A stretch of DNA of 64,000 nucleotides from Candidatus Omnitrophota bacterium. GTDB lineage: Bacteria; Omnitrophota; Gorgyraeia; JAUYCX01. Below the pieces are notes generated by a model. It searched no databases and had not been told where the DNA came from. It saw nothing but the letters and a program-made list of their open reading frames with translations. A program made the translations under genes and the position numbers. Below are positions 44,676 through 53,423 of the stretch, one piece after another (positions within the stretch are counted from its first letter, which is position 1; each line of letters begins with the position of its first letter). The stretch spans positions 62,001 through 126,000 of the forward strand of contig JAUYCX010000045.1 in NCBI GenBank assembly GCA_030692045.1, given 5' to 3'.

Positions 44676-45426
44676 TGCTTACCTTCCTGGCAACAATACT
44701 CAATAGGGGAGCACTCGACGAACAAAACTTCTTATAACCAAAAATTTTATTCGTAAATCTGCTTAAGCCAAACCAATGATTGAAGCTATCTATAATCTCA
44801 AATCCTAACTCTTTTAGACAATGCTCTAATTCTTGTTTGTCTATCCCATCTGAATGGAATTCAGCTAAGTCATAAATTCTCTCATCAATGCCTGCGGATA
44901 TATATTTATCCTTACGCCTTGATACCCTCCTATAAATTTTAAGCAATAATTTAAATCTCTTGGCAAATCTTTTATCTAAATCATGGTCGATATATAAAAT
45001 CCCACCTTTTTTTAATACGTGATGTATTTCATCTAACATAACTCTAAAATCATAAAAATGATGTATGGCAGAAAATAATACTACAATATCTATTGTTTCA
45101 TCTTTTAAAGGAATAAAATCTACATCCGCACAAATAACTCCATCTGCAAATTGAGAAACCTTTTTTAAAATATTTTCTGATATGTCCAAGCCATACAATC
45201 TTTTAAATAAACCTTGTGCCGCTTTAATTACAAAACCACTTCCGCAGCCTATGTCTAACAAAACAGATTTTTCATTTACAATTATTGACAATCCTTCTAA
45301 CCGATTTCTTAACCAGCTAAGAAGATTGCGGGAGCGCCTTCCATCAATCTTTTCATAATTATCTTTTATAGTGTCATATAAAAGCTTATTTGCTTGCTTA
45401 ACGCTAAGTTTTTCTTTATCGCCCAT
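44668..45426 (-). CDS. SAM-dependent methyltransferase (class I)
   Basis: This 252-aa protein has SVLLDIGCGSGFVIKAAQGL (about residues 54-73), LYGLDISENIL and VVLFSAIHHFYDF. The C-terminal half is basic, then hydrophobic. It overlaps the SDR gene by 11 bp and the radical SAM gene by 8 bp, so the four genes from 47834 down to 43281 form a coupled set. The substrate is unknown. Confidence 0.85.
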   Translation of the reverse strand: MGDKEKLSVKQANKLLYDTIKDNYEKIDGRRSRNLLSWLRNRLEGLSIIVNEKSVLLDIGCGSGFVIKAAQGLFKRLYGLDISENILKKVSQFADGVICADVDFIPLKDETIDIVVLFSAIHHFYDFRVMLDEIHHVLKKGGILYIDHDLDKRFAKRFKLLLKIYRRVSRRKDKYISAGIDERIYDLAEFHSDGIDKQELEHCLKELGFEIIDSFNHWFGLSRFTNKIFGYKKFCSSSAPLLSIVARKVSIE

Positions 45427-46411
45427 TACAAATTAGACCTTCTTTAAGGTAGTATTTAAACGCCTCAGTAACTGCTTCTTCTAATGTTTCCTTTGGACTC
45501 CAGCCCAAGCTTTCCCTGGCTTTTTGAGAGCTATAATATTTGTAATTATAAGATTCTTTAATTATTTGAGGTGTTATTAAATTGAAGCCTCTTTTTCTGA
45601 AAGTGAGTTTATCTTTCAAAAAAGCAGCAACATTCGCAGGTAAATATGTCCATCTGGGTAAAATAAATTTTATCCCGCCTTTGCCTAAAACAGTTGCAAT
45701 GCGATTAAATAATTCAAAAAATGTAAGATTCTCATTACAAAAGATATAACGCTCTCCTGGCCTTCCTTTTTGAGCCAACAATATTAGACCATCAATTAAA
45801 TCATTTACAGTAACATAACTTGTGCCGCCAGGTGGAGCAAACTTTATTTTATTCTCATAAATTGCCTTTATAATACTACCAGAATTTAACCTTCTATCAC
45901 CAGCTCCATATACTGTCGCAATATTAGCAATAGAGATATTTGCACCCTTTTTAACATATTCCTGCACAACCTCCTCAGCCTTCATTTTGGTATAAGCATA
46001 AACATTTGATTTAGGTATCTTGGGCTTAGCAGTTTCATCTATAATTTGGTTTTCATCTTTCGAATAGCCTAAAACCGCACAGGCACTTAGATGTACAACC
46101 TTTTTTACTTTAGCTTGATAGGCGGCTTCTAAAACATTACGCGTGCCTTCTACATTAACCTTATATGCTTTTTGAAAATTACCTTCCTGAAAGGATATAT
46201 AGGCAGCACAGTGAAATAATATATCACACCCATTAACGTTTGAAATAAAACTTTCTGGACTCAATATATCACCAAAGACAATTGTTGTTTTTTCATTAAT
46301 TTCTTTATCTGTCTTTCTAAATAAAGTATATACCTGATTATTAACAACCAGTTTCTTAACTAAGTTGCTACCAATAAACCCCGAGGCACCTGTTATAAAT
46401 ATTTTATTCAT
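45416..46411 (-). CDS. NAD-dependent epimerase/dehydratase (extended SDR)
   Basis: This 331-aa protein has the nucleotide-binding ITGASGFIGSNLVKKL (GxxGxxG at about 8-14), the catalytic YAYTKMKAEE and IANIATVYGAGD. The type resembles sugar epimerases, 3-beta-hydroxysteroid-like and dihydroflavonol-like dehydrogenases. In context it may act on a sugar or on a polyprenyl/polyketide product of the radical SAM genes; this is inference. It overlaps both neighbours. Confidence 0.87.
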   Translation of the reverse strand: MNKIFITGASGFIGSNLVKKLVVNNQVYTLFRKTDKEINEKTTIVFGDILSPESFISNVNGCDILFHCAAYISFQEGNFQKAYKVNVEGTRNVLEAAYQAKVKKVVHLSACAVLGYSKDENQIIDETAKPKIPKSNVYAYTKMKAEEVVQEYVKKGANISIANIATVYGAGDRRLNSGSIIKAIYENKIKFAPPGGTSYVTVNDLIDGLILLAQKGRPGERYIFCNENLTFFELFNRIATVLGKGGIKFILPRWTYLPANVAAFLKDKLTFRKRGFNLITPQIIKESYNYKYYSSQKARESLGWSPKETLEEAVTEAFKYYLKEGLICNGR

Positions 46412-47834
46412 AACTTATATTTTCATTCCAATTTAAGAAAGAGAGGGCTCCTCTAATATAGCGATTAAAATCACTTAGAGAACGTATTCGTCTCAATTGA
46501 TTAAAAATGTACCTTGGCCTTATATAATATCTTCTGTATGCCAAATTATAGAATTGCTTTAATTCCGAGGGGGTTACGTCGCAAAGTTTTATCATTGGCG
46601 TAGCTCCATTTGCCTTATCATAAATTTCTCTGCCTTCATATAACAACAAGCCATTGCTTTTGGCTTCTTCAAACAACTTTGTGCCGGGCATCGGACTGAT
46701 TATATTATAAATGACAAAATCTGTATCTAACTCTAAAGAGAACTCTATTGTTCGTTTGATAGTTTGTTTCGTCTCTCCTGGAAAGCCTAAAATATAGAAA
46801 GCCCTTGTCTCCATACCGGCTTCTTTGGTCCATTGAATAGCCTTTTTGGCATCTTTCAGAGAAGAATCCTTATCTATCTTTTCGAGGATATTCTCATCAC
46901 CAGACTCTATCCCGTAGCCTACGGCGAAACATCCACTTTTCTGCATCTTATTTAATAGCGGGGGATCAATAAGATTAACTCTAGTACTACAACTCCATGT
47001 AAAATCCAATTTTTTTTGTAATAAAAGTTCGCATAATTCTGCTGTTTTTTTCTTATCAAGGGTAAAAACGTCGTCGTTAAAAAGAACTTCACGGATACCG
47101 TAATCATTTACTAATGTCTCTATTTCTTGCATTGTCTTAAAGGGAGATTGAACTCTGTATTGTAACCCAAAAATGCTGCTTGAACAAAAGGTGCACCTAA
47201 AAGGACAACCCCTAGAAGTAATCATATTTGCCGCTGGAAGTCTCCTATATGTCCCGTGTGCAGGATGATATAATCTCATATTTATCAGATCTCTGGCAGG
47301 AAACGGAAGTGTATCTAAATCTATCGTTTTATGCTGACCTTGTGTTCGTACTATTTTCCCACCTTCCTTGTAAACTATATTTGGCACACCATTAATACCC
47401 ACTTTTCTGTATATAGATTCTAATAATTCTGCAAAGATAACTTCGCCCTCTCCTATAACAGCTATATCAATATTGGCAGAGCTACTAATACACTCTTCTG
47501 GCTGTACAGATACATGAGGTCCGCCGACAACAATAATACAATGAGGAAAGTTTTCTTTAACTATCTCTGCTGTTTTTAGAACCCCTGAAAATGTTGCAGT
47601 GCAGACAGTTATCCCTACGATATCAGGCTGAAAATCTTTTAATTCTTTCTGAAATCCTTCAAAATCAAGTTTATAAGCGGATGAGTCCAGTATGCAAACG
47701 TCAATATTTCTACATCTTTCTCTTACATAAGCTGCTATATACAGCAAGCCCAATGGCGGTAAAACTGCACCTGTTTTACTATAAACATTATACTCTACCA
47801 AAGAATATGGTGGGTTTATTAATAAGACATTCAT
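46404..47834 (-). CDS. B12-binding radical SAM protein
   Basis: This 476-aa protein has an N-terminal B12-binding-like domain (1-160) with LLINPPYSLVEY, GLLYIAAYVRE, DIVGITVCTAT, IIVVGGPHVSVQPEE and IGEGE, then the radical SAM core with SRGCPFRCTFC (Cys 210, 214, 217) and YGIESGDENILEKI. It is like BchE- and HpnP-type enzymes in architecture, not proven in function. It overlaps the SDR gene by 8 bp. Confidence 0.9.
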   Translation of the reverse strand: MNVLLINPPYSLVEYNVYSKTGAVLPPLGLLYIAAYVRERCRNIDVCILDSSAYKLDFEGFQKELKDFQPDIVGITVCTATFSGVLKTAEIVKENFPHCIIVVGGPHVSVQPEECISSSANIDIAVIGEGEVIFAELLESIYRKVGINGVPNIVYKEGGKIVRTQGQHKTIDLDTLPFPARDLINMRLYHPAHGTYRRLPAANMITSRGCPFRCTFCSSSIFGLQYRVQSPFKTMQEIETLVNDYGIREVLFNDDVFTLDKKKTAELCELLLQKKLDFTWSCSTRVNLIDPPLLNKMQKSGCFAVGYGIESGDENILEKIDKDSSLKDAKKAIQWTKEAGMETRAFYILGFPGETKQTIKRTIEFSLELDTDFVIYNIISPMPGTKLFEEAKSNGLLLYEGREIYDKANGATPMIKLCDVTPSELKQFYNLAYRRYYIRPRYIFNQLRRIRSLSDFNRYIRGALSFLNWNENISYE

Positions 47835-47882
47835 AAATAATGGATCTTTTTCTCCTTAGAAAGCTAAAAATTTAATCTTTCT

Positions 47883-48302
47883 TTATAATTTCTCATTCGT
47901 TTTTCTTGAGCGGCAATAACTAATTGCTGACCACCATCTGTAGTATATACGTTTAAGATATAAAGCCTGGGCTATATCAACAATGTAATGCAATATAACA
48001 CCCAATAAACAGGCGTAAAGAAATAACGAGCTAAAGATAAAAGTAATTAAACTAAAAAAAATAAAAAATTCTATGGTATGAAATATACAAAGACAAAAAC
48101 GTTCAACATCCCTATGGGCATCAAAATATTCCATTGCTTTTCTTATATGCAATTTACGAAATTTGTATATATAGTAGAGATAATGATCTGCATCTAGAAA
48201 AGAGGCAAAACAGAAAAAACCTATCGCGTTCTTGATGCCAAGAAATCTATAAACAATGATAGAAAAAATCCCTCCGCTAATAACATGAATGGGTAAATTC
48301 AT
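47883..48302 (-). CDS. Small polytopic membrane protein (possible DUF457/YdjM-like)
   Basis: This 139-aa protein has about four membrane segments. Conserved-looking polar residues are spread as IHVISGG, FLDADHYLYY, HRDVERF and LHYIVDIA, a pattern reminiscent of the YdjM/DUF457 membrane hydrolases, but the match is partial and I do not assign a function. It lies 4 bp after the TIGR04076 pair. Confidence 0.6.
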   Translation of the reverse strand: MNLPIHVISGGIFSIIVYRFLGIKNAIGFFCFASFLDADHYLYYIYKFRKLHIRKAMEYFDAHRDVERFCLCIFHTIEFFIFFSLITFIFSSLFLYACLLGVILHYIVDIAQALYLKRIYYRWWSAISYCRSRKTNEKL

Positions 48303-48306
48303 TTAA

Positions 48307-48906
48307 TCAAGCTTCCTTCCAAACGCCGTATACTATACCCTCATGGTCGGGACAGTGAATATTTACAATCTCGCCTTGCTTTTGCCAAGGCAAACTATAA
48401 CCTAACAAATATGACAAAAGAAACGGATAAATGCCATGGAAGGATGCAGGACACAATTCATCGAGTCTTCGAGTATTAAACCAGTAAGTTTTACCAGCAA
48501 CGTATCCAGCAGGACAACTTCCTTTATTCTCTGTTACTTTTAATTTGATACACCAATGAAGGTCTGCCCAATCCAATCGAATTGACATTTTAGATAGAAG
48601 ATATACAAATAATTTCCAAACTATGCGGATAAATAATGGCAGAGCGGGAATTCGGGTAATTTCAAAAGTAATACCTTTAGGATTGGGACAAAAAAGAGTA
48701 ATTTTCTTATTTTTAAATTCATTTTTATCCGCATCATATAGAAAAGCTAAACAATAAGGATAAGCAACATAAAAAGCATCCAAACAGAAATCACGCACGA
48801 TATCATCAGACTTATAAACTTGCCCCTTACGCTTATGATACTTACAAATTTTTTTCATAACCAATGTATCAAGGACAAATTCTGGTAATTTAAAACAGCT
48901 TTTCAT
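48307..48906 (-). CDS. TIGR04076-family protein, two domain copies (B)
   Basis: This 199-aa protein looks like two TIGR04076-type units. The C-terminal unit (about residues 119-199) shows KVTENKGSCPAGYVAGKTYW, ELCPASFHGIYPFLLSYLLG, LPW and CPDHEG. The N-terminal unit (about 19-85) keeps DFCLDAFYVAYPYCLAFL and LFCPNPKGITFEI. A hydrophobic stretch (about 88-106) joins them. The family has no known function; its cysteines might hold a metal. It starts directly after the stop of the paralogous gene. Confidence 0.75.
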   Translation of the reverse strand: MKSCFKLPEFVLDTLVMKKICKYHKRKGQVYKSDDIVRDFCLDAFYVAYPYCLAFLYDADKNEFKNKKITLFCPNPKGITFEITRIPALPLFIRIVWKLFVYLLSKMSIRLDWADLHWCIKLKVTENKGSCPAGYVAGKTYWFNTRRLDELCPASFHGIYPFLLSYLLGYSLPWQKQGEIVNIHCPDHEGIVYGVWKEA

Positions 48907-49428
48907 TTAGATAACCTCAAATAAAAATTCTGCATTACCACAATAGCTATGTGGGCACTTTAAAATAGGCTTACAGTCTTTATCTGTCCAGGGTAATTTT
49001 TCGCCCTTAGCCAATAAGTTAAGATATGGGATAAAAGCATCTAATGCTTTTGGGCAAAATTTAAATGTGTCAGGACTTAAAATAAAGATGTCTCCTTTTT
49101 TATGCCCTTTAAGACACTCTCCCCGTGCTCCAATTACTTCAACACGCACCGTATCCCTTGTATCAGAAAGAAAAACCTTCATCTCTAATGCATCTTTTGG
49201 ATTAGGGCATTGAACAATAACTCCATTTTTAGGTCTAACCCATCTAAACCGACCACCATTTATCAAGGTTAAATAGTATGGATAAATGGAATGAAAGGCA
49301 AAGATGCATAAACCCTGCGGTGTAAGATCTTCAGCAGCAAGAGCTTCCTTCATCGCGAACTTACATCTATGAATATCTCGCGAATATATAGAAATATTAC
49401 TTAGCTTAAAATAATTACAATTACACAC
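48907..49428 (-). CDS. TIGR04076-family protein, two domain copies (A)
   Basis: This 173-aa paralogue of the next gene has a degenerate N-terminal unit (about residues 20-87, with LCIFAFHSIYPYYLTLINGG and VQCPNPKDALEM) and a clear C-terminal TIGR04076 unit (94-173, with EVIGARGECLKGHKKGDIF, FCPKALDAFIPYLNLLAKGE, LPW and CPH). Role unknown. It lies 25 bp after a radical SAM gene. Confidence 0.78.
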   Translation of the reverse strand: MCNCNYFKLSNISIYSRDIHRCKFAMKEALAAEDLTPQGLCIFAFHSIYPYYLTLINGGRFRWVRPKNGVIVQCPNPKDALEMKVFLSDTRDTVRVEVIGARGECLKGHKKGDIFILSPDTFKFCPKALDAFIPYLNLLAKGEKLPWTDKDCKPILKCPHSYCGNAEFLFEVI

Positions 49429-49453
49429 TTTCGCTTGGTTCCACCTCCATTAA

Positions 49454-50542
49454 TCATATATTGTTAGTGATTTGATTCTTTACTCTTCGACTAAAGGTTT
49501 GTTTGAGTGTTACTAGCAGACCATCTGTCAAGCCTCGCAGAGACATAATTCTATTCCACTCAGGAACTCCAGGGCAGAAACAAGTTAGACACCTCAATCT
49601 TGCCATATTATCCCAAGCTTTTTGAAAACCATCTTTGAGTATATTCATCGGCTGAAAGTGATCCGTGTTCCAAAGAGCTGCGCAAGGATATAAGTCTCCG
49701 TTTGCATCTACATAAAACATTGTATTTCCGAAAGGACACTTATTTTTATAAAATTTTCTGTGTTCTATATCATCTTGGAAAATAATTTTATTATAAGGTA
49801 AAGGGTAGTTAATCACATAATCCAGAGCGGCTTGAGAAAAAAGTACCCGCCGTCCTTGTTGACGAAGTTTCTTCAACTTAATAAAAACATTTTTAATCTC
49901 CCCATCGCTTAATGTAACCTCCTCTGCTCTTACAATATCTTCACAAAGAAATTCAGCGGTTATAGCGAAGGTAACATAAAGGTCAAACTTATCTGCTAAA
50001 TTTAAAAGAAATTCTAAACTGTTCTGACTTTGTTTAGTCATAACAGCATTAATGCGCACAACTACGCCGTTTTCTCTTGCTATCTTAATTGCATCAAGGG
50101 CATACTTGAAACTTCCTTTGCCTCTATTGGCATCATTTGCAACTTCATCTCCATCAAGGCTTACCATAAGTGAATTAATCTTTTTTACCACATTGATCAT
50201 TTTGGGAACCAATATTCCATTGGTAGTCATATCACAGATAATCTTTTTACTTTGAATATGCCCAATAATTTCTTCAATATCAGGATGAAGTAAAGGCTCC
50301 CCTCCCATCAGGCAAATCATTCGACAACCCATAGTAAATATTTCATCAATAAGTTGTTTCCACTCTTGAGTACTTAATTCCTTTCTTTTTTTAGTTGTAT
50401 CTACAAAACAATAGCGACAGTGCATATTGCAACGATCGGTAAGAAGCAAATAGGCGACTACCGGACTGCGTTGACCTAAAATTTTACATTGCATTACCTT
50501 ATTAAACAAACGCGCTCGCTTGACTAACAGATTACTTAACAT
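49454..50542 (-). CDS. Radical SAM protein with SPASM-like C-terminus (A)
   Basis: This 362-aa enzyme has the 4Fe-4S motif TDRCNMHCRYC (Cys 38, 42, 45), MGGEPLLHPDI, MTTNGI and SLDGDE, then a C-terminal Cys set (CPFGNTMFYVDANGDLYPCAA and CLTCFCPG) expected to hold an extra cluster. It is a paralogue of 52323-53375 (shared DANRGKGSF/DANRGQGSF block). SPASM enzymes often act on peptides, but relatives also act on lipids and sugars; the substrate is unknown. Confidence 0.88.
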   Translation of the reverse strand: MLSNLLVKRARLFNKVMQCKILGQRSPVVAYLLLTDRCNMHCRYCFVDTTKKRKELSTQEWKQLIDEIFTMGCRMICLMGGEPLLHPDIEEIIGHIQSKKIICDMTTNGILVPKMINVVKKINSLMVSLDGDEVANDANRGKGSFKYALDAIKIARENGVVVRINAVMTKQSQNSLEFLLNLADKFDLYVTFAITAEFLCEDIVRAEEVTLSDGEIKNVFIKLKKLRQQGRRVLFSQAALDYVINYPLPYNKIIFQDDIEHRKFYKNKCPFGNTMFYVDANGDLYPCAALWNTDHFQPMNILKDGFQKAWDNMARLRCLTCFCPGVPEWNRIMSLRGLTDGLLVTLKQTFSRRVKNQITNNI

Positions 50543-50557
50543 TATTTTTTAATGTAA

Positions 50558-51337
50558 TTATCCTTCGCGCTTTAGTAGCCTCCAAAATAAACAATAAAGT
50601 GAAGAAGGCATTCCTCTTAAAATATACATAAATAAATGAAAGTACCAAGGGAAAACAATATGTGGCTTTCCTTTCTTAACTCCATCAATAATCTTTTGAG
50701 CAGCTTTTTGTGCAGTTAACCAAATTAAGGTATTTTGTTTTTCTTCAACATCAGTCATCTCTGTCATCACAAAATATGGACTTACTAAAATTAATTTGAT
50801 ATTGGTTGCCATTAAATCTATCTGATAGCTCTCTATCAATGCCGAAATAGCTGCCTTGGAAGCAGCATAAGGGCCGTTACCCGGTAAACCTCTAAAGGCA
50901 GCAAGGCTAGAAGTTACAACAATTGTTCCGCGATTTTCTTTTTGCATATCTACTAATAAACTTTCCAACCAATAAACAACTCCAAAAAAATTAGTCTTAA
51001 AGATATCTTCTATCTGCTTACTATTGATATTTTGAACAATAGAGGTATCTTTTATTCCCGCGTTTAGAAAGGCGATATCTATATCTCCAACCTCTGAACA
51101 GATCTTTTGATACAATTCATTAACTTTTTCTTTTATAGTCACATCGCAAATATAAAATTTGATATTACTTTTCCCAATCTTATTAACAATGGCTTCTAAT
51201 TTTTCTTTCCGTCGAGCAAGTAAAATTATATTTCTACAATCCAGTTTAGAAAATTCTTCTACCAAAGCTTCACCGATACCACTGGAAGCGCCAGTTATAA
51301 TAATATTTTTATCCTTAAAATAATCTTTAGTGTACAT
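50558..51337 (-). CDS. Short-chain dehydrogenase/reductase (classical SDR)
   Basis: This 259-aa NAD(P)-dependent oxidoreductase has IITGASSGIGEALVEEF (about 12-28), the NAG-type motif AFLNAGI, and the catalytic Ser-Tyr-Lys in VVTSSLAAF and PYAASKAAISALIESY. A C-terminal hydrophobic stretch (about 230-250) suggests membrane association, as in enzymes of fatty-acid or sphingoid-type lipid reduction. Its place between two radical SAM genes suggests it acts on their product. Confidence 0.87.
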   Translation of the reverse strand: MYTKDYFKDKNIIITGASSGIGEALVEEFSKLDCRNIILLARRKEKLEAIVNKIGKSNIKFYICDVTIKEKVNELYQKICSEVGDIDIAFLNAGIKDTSIVQNINSKQIEDIFKTNFFGVVYWLESLLVDMQKENRGTIVVTSSLAAFRGLPGNGPYAASKAAISALIESYQIDLMATNIKLILVSPYFVMTEMTDVEEKQNTLIWLTAQKAAQKIIDGVKKGKPHIVFPWYFHLFMYILRGMPSSLYCLFWRLLKREG

Positions 51338-51343
51338 AATTTT

Positions 51344-52330
51344 TCAATATCTCATTTTGCAAATTAGGCTTTCCATATAAGGAATTAACTTATTTAAGAT
51401 AAACTGATCAATAAATGAGCTACTCAATACTTGCAAGATAGTTGGCTGGAACATATTACATTTTTTACATATAAGGCTGTGTTCATATTTTCCAAAAATT
51501 AATAATTTCCTTAATTCTTGCATCTTCTCATTGTTCCACAATTCTTTTAGGGAAAATTGGTTCAAATTACCTAAGGCATAATCAGCATTTATATCCTGAC
51601 AACAAGGAACTACAACTCCATCCCATTTGATATGCGGGTTGCTCCATGGCCAAAAACAAGGCCAACAACGTTTCCTGTTTATAAATCTTGCTGCAGCCTT
51701 ATCAGCGCTATAAGTAATCTGCCTTATTCGCAGGGCGTCAACTCCTTTTATATTCCATAAATTTCTAAAACTTTCAATTTCTCTCTCTGTCTCTTGCATA
51801 TAAATGCATTGAATAACCAAAAAGGTTTTTAAGTCCTTACTTAATTTAGTCTTAATAAATTTCTTTATGTTATTAACTACTTCTTCGTAACAAGCGCCTA
51901 ACCTTACCCTTTCATAGGTCTGTTTAGATGCACCATCAAAACCAAACATCAAATAATCTAATCCTGATACCGCAATACCATCAATTATATCCTGATTCAT
52001 AATTGTTGCGTTAGTGGAAATACCGGTTCTTATACCCTTTTCTCGACAATATTCAATCATGCTAAAAATATCTTTATGCAAAAAAGGTTCACCCAAATCC
52101 TGAAGCCATACAAATTCCAAATATTCTTTGCCTTCATCAATTATTTTCTTAAATAATTCAAAGTCCATATCACCTAAGTTCCGAGACATTTGCTGACGGG
52201 CACACATAATGCATTTAAGGTTACACCTATTGGTAAGTTCTATGCCAATTACTCGGGGAAAACCACTAACTCGGACTTTTTTGCAAAGATAACTCTTAGC
52301 TAATTCATACCTATTTTTAATTTTATTCAT
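51344..52330 (-). CDS. Radical SAM protein with SPASM/twitch C-terminus
   Basis: This 328-aa enzyme has ELTNRCNLKCIMC (Cys 36, 40, 43), LQDLGEPFLHKDI, GISTNATIM and FGFDGASKQTYE, and a C-terminal cluster region with CWPCFWPWSN, GVVVPCCQDIN and CKKCNMF. It is of the same kind as the partial gene at the right edge (62977-64000). It overlaps the next upstream radical SAM gene by 8 bp. Substrate unknown. Confidence 0.88.
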   Translation of the reverse strand: MNKIKNRYELAKSYLCKKVRVSGFPRVIGIELTNRCNLKCIMCARQQMSRNLGDMDFELFKKIIDEGKEYLEFVWLQDLGEPFLHKDIFSMIEYCREKGIRTGISTNATIMNQDIIDGIAVSGLDYLMFGFDGASKQTYERVRLGACYEEVVNNIKKFIKTKLSKDLKTFLVIQCIYMQETEREIESFRNLWNIKGVDALRIRQITYSADKAAARFINRKRCWPCFWPWSNPHIKWDGVVVPCCQDINADYALGNLNQFSLKELWNNEKMQELRKLLIFGKYEHSLICKKCNMFQPTILQVLSSSFIDQFILNKLIPYMESLICKMRY

Positions 52331-53375
52331 TTAGCTTAAATTTCTTTCCTGAATAGCATTTAACTAAATCATATATGACTGCTGCATCCAAAGATAACAA
52401 AAGATTTAGATTATTGCTGCAGGGAGAAAAACAGGTCTTACAATTATGGTTGTTTATATATTCCCAGGCCTCTTTAAGGCCTACTTTAAGGATGTTCTTT
52501 ACTTTTATTACACCTACCAACTGAGGACAAGGATACAAGTCAGCGTTAGCATCAATAATCGCAGAGTACCTACCTGCATTACATTTTATGTATTTAAAAT
52601 CTGGTGTCTCACCCATTATCTTATCATTTGAAAAGTCCTTCCAATTATAGGAATGTTCGTATACCTTGGATGCAAAAAGGATAGGTGCGCCTTTTTTCTT
52701 CTCTTGAATAATCTGTCTTAAAATTGCCTTATACTCCTGAATACTGGGAAGTAGTTCGTCTACCGCTTTCTTTCCTCCCTCACAGACCTGGGTAATCATT
52801 GGGGTAAAGGTTAGATAAAAATTGTATGTCTTGGCTGTATCAATCAAAAACGCTAAATCCTTAAGGTTATTTTTGGTCAAAACTGTGCTGGTTTGTATAG
52901 AAACGTGATTTTCACAAGCGACCCTTATCGCCTCCATGGCTTTTAAAAAACTACCCTGTCCCCGATTTGCATCGTGACTTTCCTCACTTCCGTCCAAACT
53001 TATACACAATAAATCCAGCTTTTTACATTCCTTAAGTTTTTCTGGAATGAAATAACCATTTGTAGTCATAGTGCACTCCATACCTTTAGATTTAATGTAA
53101 TCAATAATCTGGCCTATATCTTTTCTAAGCAGCGGCTCTCCGCCTACTAAACTCAATCGCTGGGTACCGGCCTTGGCTAATTCATCAATTATATAAAAGA
53201 CACTTTTTGTATCTAAGTCCTTGTGCTCTCTTTCGTAATATTTAGCATAGCAATAAGAACATCGAGAATTACAATTGTTGGTTACATTAAATTGCATAAC
53301 TAAAGGGATGAATTTATGAGTTAGTCTGGCCTTAAGGAGTCTTAGGAAAAATAAGGCACTATTTACCATAAACAT
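52323..53375 (-). CDS. Radical SAM protein with SPASM-like C-terminus (B)
   Basis: This 350-aa paralogue of 49454-50542 has NVTNNCNSRCSYC (Cys 35, 39, 42), LVGGEPLLRKDI, TMTTNGYFIPEKL and SLDGSEESHDANRGQGSF. The C-terminal region has CNAGRYSAIIDANADLYPCP and CKTCFSPC. Two in-frame ATGs (residues 1 and 3) are possible starts, and no clear Shine-Dalgarno is seen. Substrate unknown. Confidence 0.87.
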   Translation of the reverse strand: MFMVNSALFFLRLLKARLTHKFIPLVMQFNVTNNCNSRCSYCYAKYYEREHKDLDTKSVFYIIDELAKAGTQRLSLVGGEPLLRKDIGQIIDYIKSKGMECTMTTNGYFIPEKLKECKKLDLLCISLDGSEESHDANRGQGSFLKAMEAIRVACENHVSIQTSTVLTKNNLKDLAFLIDTAKTYNFYLTFTPMITQVCEGGKKAVDELLPSIQEYKAILRQIIQEKKKGAPILFASKVYEHSYNWKDFSNDKIMGETPDFKYIKCNAGRYSAIIDANADLYPCPQLVGVIKVKNILKVGLKEAWEYINNHNCKTCFSPCSNNLNLLLSLDAAVIYDLVKCYSGKKFKLNE

Positions 53376-53423
53376 CTTAAATACACTTCACTTAATAGAC
53401 TTTAGAAATCTTTCTCTCATTGA

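Noticed and set aside
48307-49428. The TIGR04076 genes as RiPP precursors.
   Set aside because: They are 170-200 aa with folded-domain features rather than a short leader and core.
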